Source: Dongia_B sp035539215 (lineage in GTDB: Bacteria; Pseudomonadota; Alphaproteobacteria; Dongiales; Dongiaceae). From it: a stretch of 28,246 bases of DNA. The stretch is taken from NCBI GenBank assembly GCA_035539215.1, contig DATLIX010000148.1, positions 1-28,246 of the forward strand, given 5' to 3'. Positions 1 through 7,669 of this stretch are shown here, one piece after another. Made by a program: the position numbers and the translations under genes. Below the pieces are notes generated by a model. It saw only the letters and a list, made by a program, of their open reading frames with translations. It did no database searches and had not been told where the DNA came from. Every line of letters starts with the position of its first letter. Within the stretch, counting starts at the first letter, position 1.

Positions 1-1
1 G

Positions 2-559
2 GTGGTCTTCGCCGTCATCATCGGCACGGGGGTCGGCGGCGGCATCACCATCAACAAGCAGCTGCTGGAAGGCCATACCGGGATCGGCGGCGAATGGGGC
101 CATATCCCGCTGCCCTGGATCCGGCAGGACGAATTCCCCGGACCGCAATGCTGGTGCGGCCGCTATGGCTGCCTGGAAACTTGGCTGGCTGGGCCTTCGC
201 TATCCGCCGATCATCAGCGCCATACCGGCAAGCTGCTGAAGGCGCAGGAGATCACCGCCGCCGCCGATGCCGGCGAACCGGACGCCGTGGCTTCGCTGGA
301 ACGTTATGAAGACCGCATGGCGCGGGCCTTCGCCGCCATCATGAACGTGCTCGACCCCGATGTCTTCGTTCTGGGCGGCGGCATGTCGAATTGCCAGCGG
401 CTTTACGCCAATGTGCCGAAACTGCTGCTGCGCTATGTCTTCAGCGACTTCGCCGACACGCCGATCCGCCAGGCCGTGCATGGCGATTCCAGCGGCGTGC
501 GCGGCGCCGCCTGGCTGTGGCCGATGACGGCAGAGGAAGAAGCCGAGCATCGCGGATAG
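2..559 (+). CDS. ROK family sugar kinase, C-terminal part (fructokinase-like)
   Basis: This is the C-terminal 185 residues of a ROK-family ATP-dependent sugar kinase; the N-terminal ATP-binding part lies before the window. The glycine-rich segment IIGTGVGGGI, the EWGHIPLPW segment and the zinc site CWCGRYGCLE (C-x-C-G-x2-G-C-x-E) are all visible and intact. The EWGH-x-PLPW arrangement resembles E. coli Mak (fructokinase) more than NagK. A late glycine-rich turn (VLGGGMS) is typical of the family C-terminus. Substrate cannot be fixed: fructose is the best guess, with N-acetylglucosamine or glucose possible. It ends 58 bases before dinB in the same direction, and I see no terminator between them. 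Confidence 0.88.
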   Translation: MVFAVIIGTGVGGGITINKQLLEGHTGIGGEWGHIPLPWIRQDEFPGPQCWCGRYGCLETWLAGPSLSADHQRHTGKLLKAQEITAAADAGEPDAVASLERYEDRMARAFAAIMNVLDPDVFVLGGGMSNCQRLYANVPKLLLRYVFSDFADTPIRQAVHGDSSGVRGAAWLWPMTAEEEAEHRG

Positions 560-617
560 TGCTGCGGCGCGTTCCGGCTTCGTGTACGCTCAGGGCCTGG
601 GCCATTCTTGAAGCGGC

Positions 618-2024
618 ATGACGGAAGAAAGAGCGGCGGAGCGAGCACCCGAACTGGACGACGCGCCGGTATTGCTTGCCGGCCTGTGTCGCGATTGCGG
701 TTCCTTGCTCCCACCTGTCACGGCAACTGACAAACTGAAACGCTGCCCGCAGTGCCGCTCGCCGCGCCTGCTCTATCATGCCGAACTGCACGATCTTGAG
801 ATCGGCCATATCGATTGCGACGCCTTCTATGCTGCGATCGAGAAGCGCGACAATCCCGCCTTGCGCGACAAGCCGCTGATCATCGGCGGCGGGCATCGCG
901 GCGTCGTCTCCACCTGCTGCTACATCGCGCGCATCTCCGGCGTGCGCTCGGCAATGCCGATGTTCAAGGCGCGCAAACTCTGCCCCGATGCCGTGGTGCT
1001 GCCGCCGGACATGGCCAAATACCGCGCCGTCGGACATGAAGTGCGCGAAATGATGCAGCAGCTGACGCCGCTGGTCGAACCGCTCTCCATCGACGAGGCT
1101 TTCCTCGACCTCAGCGGCACCGCGGCCTTGCACAAGCGCAGCCCGGCGCAATCGCTGGCCGATCTCGCGCGGCGCATCGAGGAGCGGATCGGCATCACCG
1201 TCTCGATCGGCCTCAGCTACAACAAATTTCTCGCCAAGATCGCCTCCGACCTCGACAAGCCGCGCGGCTTTTCCGTGATCGGCCGCGCCGAGGCCCGGCA
1301 GTTTCTCGCGGCAAAGCCGGTGACGCTGATCTGGGGCATCGGCAACGTGGGGGCCGGGCAACTGGCGCAGGACGGCATCACCACGATCGGCCAGCTGCAG
1401 GACCTGGAACTGCCAATGCTGGCACAGCGCTACGGCCAGATGGGCATGCGCCTCTATCATCTCGCGCGTGGCGAGGATCATCGCCATGTGGAGCCGGAGT
1501 CGGAGACGAAGAGCATCTCGGCCGAAACCACGTTCGACCAGGACATCGCCGATTTCGAGCAGTTGGCGCATGAGCTCTGGCCGCTCTGCGAAAAGGTCTC
1601 CAGCCGGCTGAAAGCGGCCGAACTGTCGGCCCAGGTGGTGCACCTGAAGCTGAAGACGGCCGGCTTCAAGACCGTCAGCCGGCAGGTGAGTCTACCGGCG
1701 CCGACAATCCTCGCCGAGACGCTCTATCGCGCCGGACGGCAATTGCTGGAACGGGAATGCGACGGCACCTGGTATCGCCTGCTCGGCATCGGCACCGCCC
1801 ATTTTCATGCCCTCGGCGATGCCGACCCCATCGACCTTGCCGATCCCGACGGCGATCGCCGCCGCAAGGTGGAAGCCGCCATGGATGCCGTGCGCGCCAA
1901 ACTGGGGAAAGGCAGCATCGTCAAGGGACGCAGCCTGCCGATCGGTCAACCGACAGCGAACAAGGCCGCCGCGAACAAGGCCCCCGTGAACAAGCCTACG
2001 GTGAACAAGCCGAAACGCTCCTGA
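618..2024 (+). CDS. dinB: DNA polymerase IV (Y-family translesion polymerase) with N-terminal zinc ribbon
   Basis: Y-family error-prone DNA polymerase that copies past lesions in the cytoplasm. The palm begins near residue 62 with HIDCDAFYAAIE (metal ligands around D66), and the catalytic SIDEAFLD lies at D159/E160. Little-finger and C-terminal regions follow. Before the polymerase sits a four-cysteine ribbon (C24-x2-C27 ... C43-x2-C46), an extension found in many alphaproteobacterial DinB proteins and absent from E. coli DinB. The last 25 residues are a low-complexity tail built from four five-residue units ending NKA/NKP. Length is 468 residues against about 350 in E. coli; the excess is the ribbon and the tail. 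The start at 618 retains the whole ribbon. No LexA box was recognised upstream. Confidence 0.95.
   Translation: MTEERAAERAPELDDAPVLLAGLCRDCGSLLPPVTATDKLKRCPQCRSPRLLYHAELHDLEIGHIDCDAFYAAIEKRDNPALRDKPLIIGGGHRGVVSTCCYIARISGVRSAMPMFKARKLCPDAVVLPPDMAKYRAVGHEVREMMQQLTPLVEPLSIDEAFLDLSGTAALHKRSPAQSLADLARRIEERIGITVSIGLSYNKFLAKIASDLDKPRGFSVIGRAEARQFLAAKPVTLIWGIGNVGAGQLAQDGITTIGQLQDLELPMLAQRYGQMGMRLYHLARGEDHRHVEPESETKSISAETTFDQDIADFEQLAHELWPLCEKVSSRLKAAELSAQVVHLKLKTAGFKTVSRQVSLPAPTILAETLYRAGRQLLERECDGTWYRLLGIGTAHFHALGDADPIDLADPDGDRRRKVEAAMDAVRAKLGKGSIVKGRSLPIGQPTANKAAANKAPVNKPTVNKPKRS
1953..2012 (+). repeat. Four tandem 15-bp units in the 3' end of dinB
   Basis: Four consecutive 15-bp units (1953, 1968, 1983, 1998) encode TANKA, AANKA, PVNKP and TVNKP. 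The core GNGAACAAGSC is kept in all copies. Because the unit is a multiple of three, copy-number change would only lengthen or shorten the basic tail of DinB. Confidence 0.8.
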
Positions 2025-2026
2025 GA

Positions 2027-2683
2027 TCAGGGCGCCAGGTAATAGCTCAGCCACCAGAAGTGCCGGCCGACATGGACCAGCAGGTCGTCGGCGCCTGGCG
2101 CGAACAGCGCCGTCAGCTCCTCGCGATCGAAATAGTTCTTCAGAATGATCTGGCTGCTGCCGTCTTCGAGTTCGCGCTGCTTATAGGTATCGCGCTCGCC
2201 CGGCCGGGTGATGAGGTCGCCGCCAAGCCCGGTCACCAGCGAATTGTCGGCGAAGAAAACCGCGGCGCCCGGCTTCAATACCGCATGCAGCCCGGCCAGG
2301 AAGCGCTGCAGATCGCTGCGCTTGACATGCGAAAGCCAGCAGCAGCACAAGGCCCCGTCGAACTGCCGGCCGAGCGCCGCAAGATCGAAGGCATCGGCGG
2401 TCTGCAGCGTCACCCGCTCGGCGGGTAACGGCTTCAGCCGCGCGATGTCGAGGGTTTCGGGATTGGCGTCCGTGGCGACCACATGAGTGGCGACGGCCGC
2501 CGCGTGCACCGTCCACCAGCCGGTACCGGCCGCCACCTCCAGGACATTGCGGTCCCGCAGATGGCGGCGGATGGCCCGCGCCAGGTCTTCCTGTTCGGTC
2601 AGGCGATCGGCTTCGGGCCGGTGATAGATGGCTTCATAGCTCGCGGCGCGGCGGCGATAATAGTCCTTGAGATCGTCAGCCAT
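2027..2683 (-). CDS. Class I SAM-dependent methyltransferase
   Basis: A 218-residue Rossmann-fold methyltransferase. Motif I is VLEVAAGTGWWT (about residues 46-57), followed by the acidic end of strand 2, VVATDAN, which normally binds the SAM ribose. A motif IV/V region (FDGALCCCWLSHV) and LKPGAAVFFADN follow, as in small-molecule methyltransferases of the Methyltransf_25/11 type. It starts 19 bases after the LysR gene on the same strand, behind a GGAG Shine-Dalgarno sequence, so the two are probably co-transcribed away from the tmpAB-like operon. The substrate is unknown. Its 3' end nearly meets the end of dinB (convergent). The cysteine-rich CCCW stretch is unusual but has no known meaning. 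Confidence 0.85.
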   Translation of the reverse strand: MADDLKDYYRRRAASYEAIYHRPEADRLTEQEDLARAIRRHLRDRNVLEVAAGTGWWTVHAAAVATHVVATDANPETLDIARLKPLPAERVTLQTADAFDLAALGRQFDGALCCCWLSHVKRSDLQRFLAGLHAVLKPGAAVFFADNSLVTGLGGDLITRPGERDTYKQRELEDGSSQIILKNYFDREELTALFAPGADDLLVHVGRHFWWLSYYLAP

Positions 2684-2702
2684 GCGCCTGCTCCATCGGT
2701 CG

Positions 2703-3611
2703 TCAAGTCGCCTCGGTCATGAACCAGTCGGCGATTCGGCGCAAGTGCTTCTCGGCCGGGTGGCCCTGGCGGAATGTCACGAAATAGCCACGCTGCTCGC
2801 GCCGCAGATTGGGCAGGAGCTGCACCACGCTGCCCGCCTCCACCAGCGGATCGACCAGGCCGCGCCAGCCGAGCGCGACCCCCTCGCCGGCGAGGGTCGC
2901 CTGCAGCAGAAGCGGATAAGTGCTGTAAACCAGCGTTGGCGATATCAAACGCTGCGTCACCCCCTGCAACCGCAGCCATTGGCTCCAGGTCAGCCAGCGC
3001 TGCGACCCCTCATCCATATGCAGCAATTGCGCCTGCAGCAGATCGGCCGCCCGCAATCCGGGCCGCCGCAACGCCGGATTGGCCTCGAGATAGGCCGGCG
3101 TGCAAATGGGAAAGACCTCTTCCGGCAGCAACTTGTAACAATGCCAGCCGGACCAGTGGCCGGAACCGAAGCGGATGGCGAAGTCGCTGTCGGCCAGCGA
3201 CAGTTCATCGTCCTGATCGCTGGTCTGCAGCCGGAACGTCGCCTTGGGGAAGGCTGCGCGCAGGCGAGCGAAGCGCGGCATCAGCCATTGCTGGGCAAAG
3301 CCGAAATTGGCGTTGAGGCGGATGATCTGGTCGCCGGAGAGGGCACGGAGCTGTTGCGTCGCCTGGGCGATCTGGGCAAAGCCGGCAGCGACCGACTGGT
3401 AATAGTCGCGCCCGGCCGACGTCAAAGCGAGGCCGCGGCGGTTGCGCTGGAACAGGACCTGGCCGAGATCGCGCTCCAGCAGCTGCAAATGCCGGCTGAC
3501 GGCGGGCTGGCTGACGCCCAGTTCCCGGGCGGCGGCCGACATGCTGCCGAGCCGGGCGGCGGCTTCGAAGGGGATCAGGGCCGAAATCGGCGGCAAGGGA
3601 CGTTTAGACAT
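2703..3611 (-). CDS. LysR-family transcriptional regulator (GcvA-type) of the adjacent phosphonate operon
   Basis: A 302-residue LysR regulator. The N-terminal winged HTH (GSMSAAARELGVSQPAVSRH, about residues 22-41) opens with PPISALIPFEAAARLGS, as in GcvA-like members, which supports the chosen start. The remainder is the two-lobed effector domain (about residues 92-295). It is divergent from the TmpA/TmpB-like operon, and its start codon lies inside a perfect TAAC-N5-GTTA palindrome of the LysR T-N11-A kind. By position it is likely the activator of that operon and self-regulating. The effector is unknown; trimethylaminoethylphosphonate or a derivative is an inference. Confidence 0.92.
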   Translation of the reverse strand: MSKRPLPPISALIPFEAAARLGSMSAAARELGVSQPAVSRHLQLLERDLGQVLFQRNRRGLALTSAGRDYYQSVAAGFAQIAQATQQLRALSGDQIIRLNANFGFAQQWLMPRFARLRAAFPKATFRLQTSDQDDELSLADSDFAIRFGSGHWSGWHCYKLLPEEVFPICTPAYLEANPALRRPGLRAADLLQAQLLHMDEGSQRWLTWSQWLRLQGVTQRLISPTLVYSTYPLLLQATLAGEGVALGWRGLVDPLVEAGSVVQLLPNLRREQRGYFVTFRQGHPAEKHLRRIADWFMTEAT

Positions 3612-3624
3612 AACCTTATGTTAT
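3610..3624. promoter_or_regulatory. LysR operator candidate (ATAAC-N5-GTTAT)
   Basis: Perfect inverted repeat ATAAC-CTTAT-GTTAT, containing the T-N11-A pattern, in the 95-base gap between divergent lysR and the oxygenase operon. It covers the first bases of the lysR start codon, so bound regulator would also block its own gene. Confidence 0.5.
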
Positions 3625-3706
3625 ATCTGTTGGTCGCTTTTGTCAGCTATTCAGCCGTTTGTGGAGGTAGCACAATTCACCGCAATTTAATGCTTAACAG
3701 GACCGG

Positions 3707-4846
3707 ATGATGCCGCAGCTTGAGATCCTCGAGGGCCCGCAACCGCAGCTCTGGCTGCGCCATGCCGATGGTACCCGCATCGCCTTGCACCCGCTCTGGA
3801 TTCGCGAAAGGTGCCGCAGCGACGCCAGCGTCGATCAGCGCACCGGTCAGCGGCTCTATAATCCGTCGGATATCACGCCCGACCTGCGGATCGCCCGCCT
3901 CCACCGGCCGGCCGCAGGCTGCCTTGCGGTCAGTTTCAGCGACGGCCATGAAAGCCAGTTCGAGGACAGCCAGCTGCTGGCCGAGGCCAGGATGTCGCCG
4001 ACCACCGACGGCTTGCCGGCGCGCGAGGCCTGGACCGCCAGCTTGAGCGCGTTGCCGGAAGCAGTCTGGCCGGCCGCACCGACGCCGGAAGCCCTGTTCG
4101 ACATGGTCGGCAAGTTCCTGCGCTACGGCTTCGTCATCCTGCACGACGTGCCGCGGGTCTCGCAGTCGCTGTTCTCGGTCGCGGAAAGCTTCGGCTTCGT
4201 GCGCGACACCAATTTCGGGCGCTATTTCGACGTGCGTTCGAAACCGAATGCCAATGACCTCGCCTATAGCTCGCTGGCGCTCGACCCGCATGTCGACAAT
4301 CCCTATCGCGAGCCGTCGCCCGGCATCCAACTGCTGCATTGCCTGGTGAATGAAACCAGCGGCGGCCTCTCGACCCTGGTTGACGGCATGGCCTGCGCTG
4401 CCGCGCTGAAGCAGCAGGACCCCGACGCCTACCGCCTGCTGAGCTCGATCCCGGTGCGCTTCCAGTTCGACGATGTCGATGCCCGGCATATCGCCTGGCA
4501 GCCGCATCTGAAACTGGATGAAAGCGGCAGTTTCCAGGCGATCCATGTCAGTCCGCGACTGGATTTCGCGCCGCTCCTGCCGGCGGCGGAACTCGACGCC
4601 TTCTATGCCGCGCGCCGGACCCTCGATCGGCTGCTGAAATCGGCGGCCTTCGAAATCCGCTTCCGGCTGGGCGACGGTGATCTCGTCATGTTCGACAATC
4701 GCCGCCTGCTGCACGGCCGCACCGCCTTCGACACGCAGGAGGGTGAACGTCACCTGCAAGGCTGCTATATCGATAGCGACGGGCCGCGTAGCCTCTATCG
4801 CGTCTTGCAGCGCAGCCTGCAGCAGCAGAAGCTGGCTGCGGAATAA
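3707..4846 (+). CDS. tmpA: TmpA-like 2-oxoglutarate/Fe(II) oxygenase (gamma-butyrobetaine hydroxylase family)
   Basis: A 379-residue member of the gamma-butyrobetaine dioxygenase family. The N-terminal small domain (about residues 1-95) precedes a TauD-like jelly roll. Iron ligands are visible as H195-x-D197 (DPHVDNPY) and H336 (RRLLHGRTAF); R348 is the likely 2-oxoglutarate-binding arginine. The usual LRDNCPC zinc site of the N-terminal domain is reduced to one cysteine (C36). The next gene is a PhnZ-like HD oxygenase 23 bases downstream. In the TmpA/TmpB pathway, TmpA hydroxylates 2-(trimethylammonio)ethylphosphonate at C1, and that pairing is the reason for this call. A true carnitine-forming gamma-butyrobetaine hydroxylase is the alternative, less likely because of the neighbour. 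A second in-frame ATG follows at 3710. Confidence 0.8.
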   Translation: MMPQLEILEGPQPQLWLRHADGTRIALHPLWIRERCRSDASVDQRTGQRLYNPSDITPDLRIARLHRPAAGCLAVSFSDGHESQFEDSQLLAEARMSPTTDGLPAREAWTASLSALPEAVWPAAPTPEALFDMVGKFLRYGFVILHDVPRVSQSLFSVAESFGFVRDTNFGRYFDVRSKPNANDLAYSSLALDPHVDNPYREPSPGIQLLHCLVNETSGGLSTLVDGMACAAALKQQDPDAYRLLSSIPVRFQFDDVDARHIAWQPHLKLDESGSFQAIHVSPRLDFAPLLPAAELDAFYAARRTLDRLLKSAAFEIRFRLGDGDLVMFDNRRLLHGRTAFDTQEGERHLQGCYIDSDGPRSLYRVLQRSLQQQKLAAE

Positions 4847-4869
4847 GGAACAAAGGGAGAGAACGGATC

Positions 4870-5448
4870 ATGGGACGGACGGTCAGCTTTCTGCAGATGA
4901 AGGACGGAACGCGCGAGGACTATCTGCTGCTCGATCAATCGGAGCGCGATTTTGCCGTCGGCCTGCCGGGCCGCATCATGGAAGCGCTCGCCAAGCTCGA
5001 CCATTCGCTGGAGGGCTATAAGGTGAGCCGGCTCGAGCACTCGCTGCAGACCGCCACGCGCGCCGAGGCCGATGGCGCCGATCCGGAGATGGTTGCCGCA
5101 GCCCTCATTCACGATATCGGCGATGAGCTCTCGCCCTATAATCATGCCGAGATCGCCGCCGGCATCATCCGCCCCTATGTGCGGCCGGAAGTGACCTGGG
5201 TGATCGAACAGCACGGCATCTTCCAGATGTATTATTACGCCCATCACCTGGGCGGCAATCGCAATGCCCGCGATCGCTTCAAGGGGCATGAATGGTACGA
5301 CAGCTGTGCCCGATTCTGCGAAAGCTGGGACCAGGCGGCCTTCGATCCCGATTACAAGAGCAAGGCGCTGGCCGACTGGGAACCGCTGGTGCGCGAGATC
5401 TTCGGCCGCAAGGCGCATGACCCGCGCTACGTCAAGGCGGCTGAATAG
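4870..5448 (+). CDS. tmpB: TmpB-like HD-domain diiron oxygenase cleaving a C-P bond
   Basis: A 192-residue HD-domain protein of the PhnZ/TmpB mixed-valent diiron oxygenase group. Candidate metal ligands are H57, H81-D82, H92, H115 and a late aspartate (D154 in SWDQ). The early Y18 in GTREDYLLL is a candidate for the lid tyrosine seen in PhnZ-type enzymes. In the known pathway TmpB converts (R)-1-hydroxy-2-(trimethylammonio)ethylphosphonate to glycine betaine and phosphate. It follows the TmpA-like gene after 23 bases with a strong Shine-Dalgarno sequence (AGGGAGAG), so the two form an operon. Such proteins are often labelled phosphohydrolases. Substrate specificity (PhnZ-like 2-aminoethylphosphonate product versus trimethylated) rests on the partner gene. 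Confidence 0.82.
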   Translation: MGRTVSFLQMKDGTREDYLLLDQSERDFAVGLPGRIMEALAKLDHSLEGYKVSRLEHSLQTATRAEADGADPEMVAAALIHDIGDELSPYNHAEIAAGIIRPYVRPEVTWVIEQHGIFQMYYYAHHLGGNRNARDRFKGHEWYDSCARFCESWDQAAFDPDYKSKALADWEPLVREIFGRKAHDPRYVKAAE

Positions 5449-5496
5449 GGCCGCGGCGCGCCAGGAAGCCTGCGCGGTTCCCGAAGTACGAACCGC

Positions 5497-6414
5497 TTAC
5501 GGTGAAACGGTGGCCGCCTTGCATTTGCCGGTCGGCACCGCATCGAGCTTGGCCAGGTCGCCGACCATGTCGACCCCGGCGAAGGGAAAGCTCATATGGC
5601 CGATGACGCCGTTGTCATAGAGCCGCATGCTCTGCTCGAAATCCGGCAGGCCGGCCGGGTCGCCATCCTTCAGATAGAAGGCGAGATCGATCACATGCGA
5701 CCCGACATTGGCGAGGGGCGGGAAGTCCTTCGACTGATCCGGCAGCTGTGAAGCTGCCGGGGCAATGGCCGCGCCGATCTTCATCGGCGTGTCGCTGACC
5801 GTGCCGTCGAAGACATCCGCCGCGACGTAAGTCTCGCCGGTCGCGGCGGCCTTCAGCAGGCGCATGCTATGCGCAGTCGGCAGCAGGACACCGGAGGGCA
5901 GCGCCGACTGGTTGCGCTCCGGGGCCGCCATGGTCAGCTGCGGCACACCCTTGTCGTCGAGGCTGACTTCGCCCTGCCGCTGCTCGCCCTTCTGGCCATC
6001 CTGGAATTCCTGGCTTTGATAGCGATAGCTGTGGCCGTCCTTGGCCTCCCAGGTGATCTGGCGCCATTCGAAATCCGTCTCGCCCTTGTCGCCGATCAGC
6101 CGCAGTTTTGCGCGCTGATTGACCTGCCAGCCGTCGCAGGTGTCCGTCCATTCGAAAATCAGCATGCCGTCGGCGCTGAGACTGTCGTTGTCGCCGACAC
6201 TTTCGCGATTGTGCAGCGTGTAGATCGCTTTATGCGGCAGGATCTCGGTTGCCTGCGCGCCGGCGATCGACCCGCCCAGCGCCAATGGAACCAGAAGCGG
6301 CACCAGGAGCAATGCGGCTGCCGACGCGGGGGCCGGTCCGCGCAAAGATCCGGTCAGAGAGGTGAAAAGCGCAAGCAACCGCGCGGGGGAAAAAAGCCTG
6401 TTCACTGCTGCCAT
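5497..6414 (-). CDS. eipB: Periplasmic cell-envelope integrity protein EipB (DUF1849)
   Basis: A 305-residue exported protein. A long positively charged N-terminus leads into a hydrophobic stretch (about residues 33-52) and a likely signal-peptidase site after AGAQA (residue 55). The mature part starts ILPHKAIYTL and contains the DUF1849 pattern of glycine, acidic and CDGW residues. C93 and C298 are the only cysteines and match the conserved disulfide of EipB, a spiral beta-barrel needed for envelope integrity in Brucella and other alphaproteobacteria. It is convergent with the tmpAB-like operon and divergent from gyaR. The n-region of the signal peptide is longer than usual, so the true start could be later, but no other ATG lies before the hydrophobic core. 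Confidence 0.8.
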   Translation of the reverse strand: MAAVNRLFSPARLLALFTSLTGSLRGPAPASAAALLLVPLLVPLALGGSIAGAQATEILPHKAIYTLHNRESVGDNDSLSADGMLIFEWTDTCDGWQVNQRAKLRLIGDKGETDFEWRQITWEAKDGHSYRYQSQEFQDGQKGEQRQGEVSLDDKGVPQLTMAAPERNQSALPSGVLLPTAHSMRLLKAAATGETYVAADVFDGTVSDTPMKIGAAIAPAASQLPDQSKDFPPLANVGSHVIDLAFYLKDGDPAGLPDFEQSMRLYDNGVIGHMSFPFAGVDMVGDLAKLDAVPTGKCKAATVSP

Positions 6415-6563
6415 CTGGCTGTCGCCTACTCGTCAATTCGGGGCGCTTACAGGCAGTATCGCATGACGAAAGCGACCAAGATAGGCCCGTCGCGCCGGGC
6501 CGCTTCATCTTCGGGTGAGAAGGCGCCGGCGTCCATCTTTTTGCGATTCTTGAGGATCACCCG

Positions 6564-7529
6564 ATGTCGAAGAAGCCGTTTATTCACGTGACCCGCAAAT
6601 TGCCTGACGCCGTCACCAAACGGCTGCTCGCCAGCTACGACGCCAGCCTGAACAACGAGGATCAGGTCCAGACGCCGGAGCAGCTCCTCAAAGGCGCCGA
6701 GAAGGCCGACGCCCTGCTGGTCACGCCGACCGACAAGCTGACGCCGGAATTGCTCGAGAAGCTGCCGGCCAATGTGAAGATGATCGCTACTTTCTCGGTC
6801 GGCTACGAGCACATCAATCTCGATGCGGCGAAAAAGCGCGGGCTGGTGGTTTCCAACACCCCGGACGTGCTGACCGACGCCACCGCCGATATCGCCCTGC
6901 TGCTCATGCTGGGCGCGGCCCGCCGCGCTTACGAGGGCGAACGCGCCGTGCGCGAGGCGACCTGGAAGTCCTGGTCGACCGGCTACATGCTGGGCGTCCA
7001 TATGACCGGCAAGCGCCTCGGCATCTTCGGCATGGGCCGCATCGGCCAGGCGGTCGCCAAGCGTGCCCGCGCTTTCGATATGGAGATCCATTATTCCAAC
7101 CGTCGCCGCCTCTCGGCCGATCTGGAACTGGGCGCCACCTTCCATGCCAATCCGGACGACCTGCTGCCGCATTGCGACTTCCTGTCGATCAATGCGCCGG
7201 GCGGCCCGGAGACCAATCACTGGCTCAACGCGACCCGCATCGCCAAGCTGCCGGACAACGCCATCGTGGTGAATACGGCCCGCGGCCCGCTGGTCGATGA
7301 TGCGGCGCTGATCGCCGCCCTCAAATCCGGCAAGCTGTTCGCCGCCGGCCTCGACGTCTTCGAAGGCGAGCCCAACATCAATCCCGCCTATCGCGAACTC
7401 AGCAATGTCTTCCTGCTGCCGCATCTCGGCAGCGCCACGGTGGAAACCCGCAATGCCATGGGCTTCAAGGCGCTCGACAATATCGATGCCTTCTTTGCCG
7501 GCAAGACGCTGCCCGACCGCATCGCCTGA
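6564..7529 (+). CDS. gyaR: D-2-hydroxyacid dehydrogenase (glyoxylate/hydroxypyruvate reductase or D-glycerate dehydrogenase)
   Basis: A 321-residue D-isomer-specific 2-hydroxyacid dehydrogenase, of full length for the family. The nucleotide-binding loop is GMGRIGQAVAKRA (residues 156-168). The catalytic set is R240 (NTARGPLVDD), E269 (FEGEP) and H287 (LPHLGSAT). The end of strand 2 reads YSNRRR rather than an acidic residue, which favours NADPH over NADH. The substrate-loop motif FSVGYEHINLDAA (residues 77-89) is typical of glyoxylate/hydroxypyruvate reductases that interconvert glyoxylate/glycolate or hydroxypyruvate/D-glycerate. A Shine-Dalgarno TGAGGA lies upstream, and a strong intrinsic terminator follows the stop codon. 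Confidence 0.88.
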   Translation: MSKKPFIHVTRKLPDAVTKRLLASYDASLNNEDQVQTPEQLLKGAEKADALLVTPTDKLTPELLEKLPANVKMIATFSVGYEHINLDAAKKRGLVVSNTPDVLTDATADIALLLMLGAARRAYEGERAVREATWKSWSTGYMLGVHMTGKRLGIFGMGRIGQAVAKRARAFDMEIHYSNRRRLSADLELGATFHANPDDLLPHCDFLSINAPGGPETNHWLNATRIAKLPDNAIVVNTARGPLVDDAALIAALKSGKLFAAGLDVFEGEPNINPAYRELSNVFLLPHLGSATVETRNAMGFKALDNIDAFFAGKTLPDRIA

Positions 7530-7545
7530 GAGGCAGTTTCAGACC

Positions 7546-7576
7546 AGCGCGATTCCTTCGGGAATCGCGCTTTTTT
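7546..7576 (+). terminator. Intrinsic terminator after gyaR
   Basis: A perfect 11-bp stem (AGCGCGATTCC / GGAATCGCGCT) closes a TTCG tetraloop and is followed by a run of six T. It separates gyaR from the Rrf2 gene. Confidence 0.95.
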
Positions 7577-7613
7577 AATGAAAATCAAAGGCTTGGGTGG
7601 TCGGCAAAGGGAG

Positions 7614-7641
7614 TTGACTTTCGACGACAGCCGGCTATTCT
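7614..7641 (+). promoter_or_regulatory. Sigma-70 type promoter of the Rrf2 gene
   Basis: TTGACT (7614-7619) and TATTCT (7636-7641) are separated by 16 bases, just after the gyaR terminator and 28 bases before the Rrf2 start. A CTATC/GGTAG inverted pair (7642-7656) lies at the expected transcription start, where self-repression would act. Confidence 0.6.
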
Positions 7642-7669
7642 CTATCCAACAGGTAGACATTAAGATTAG

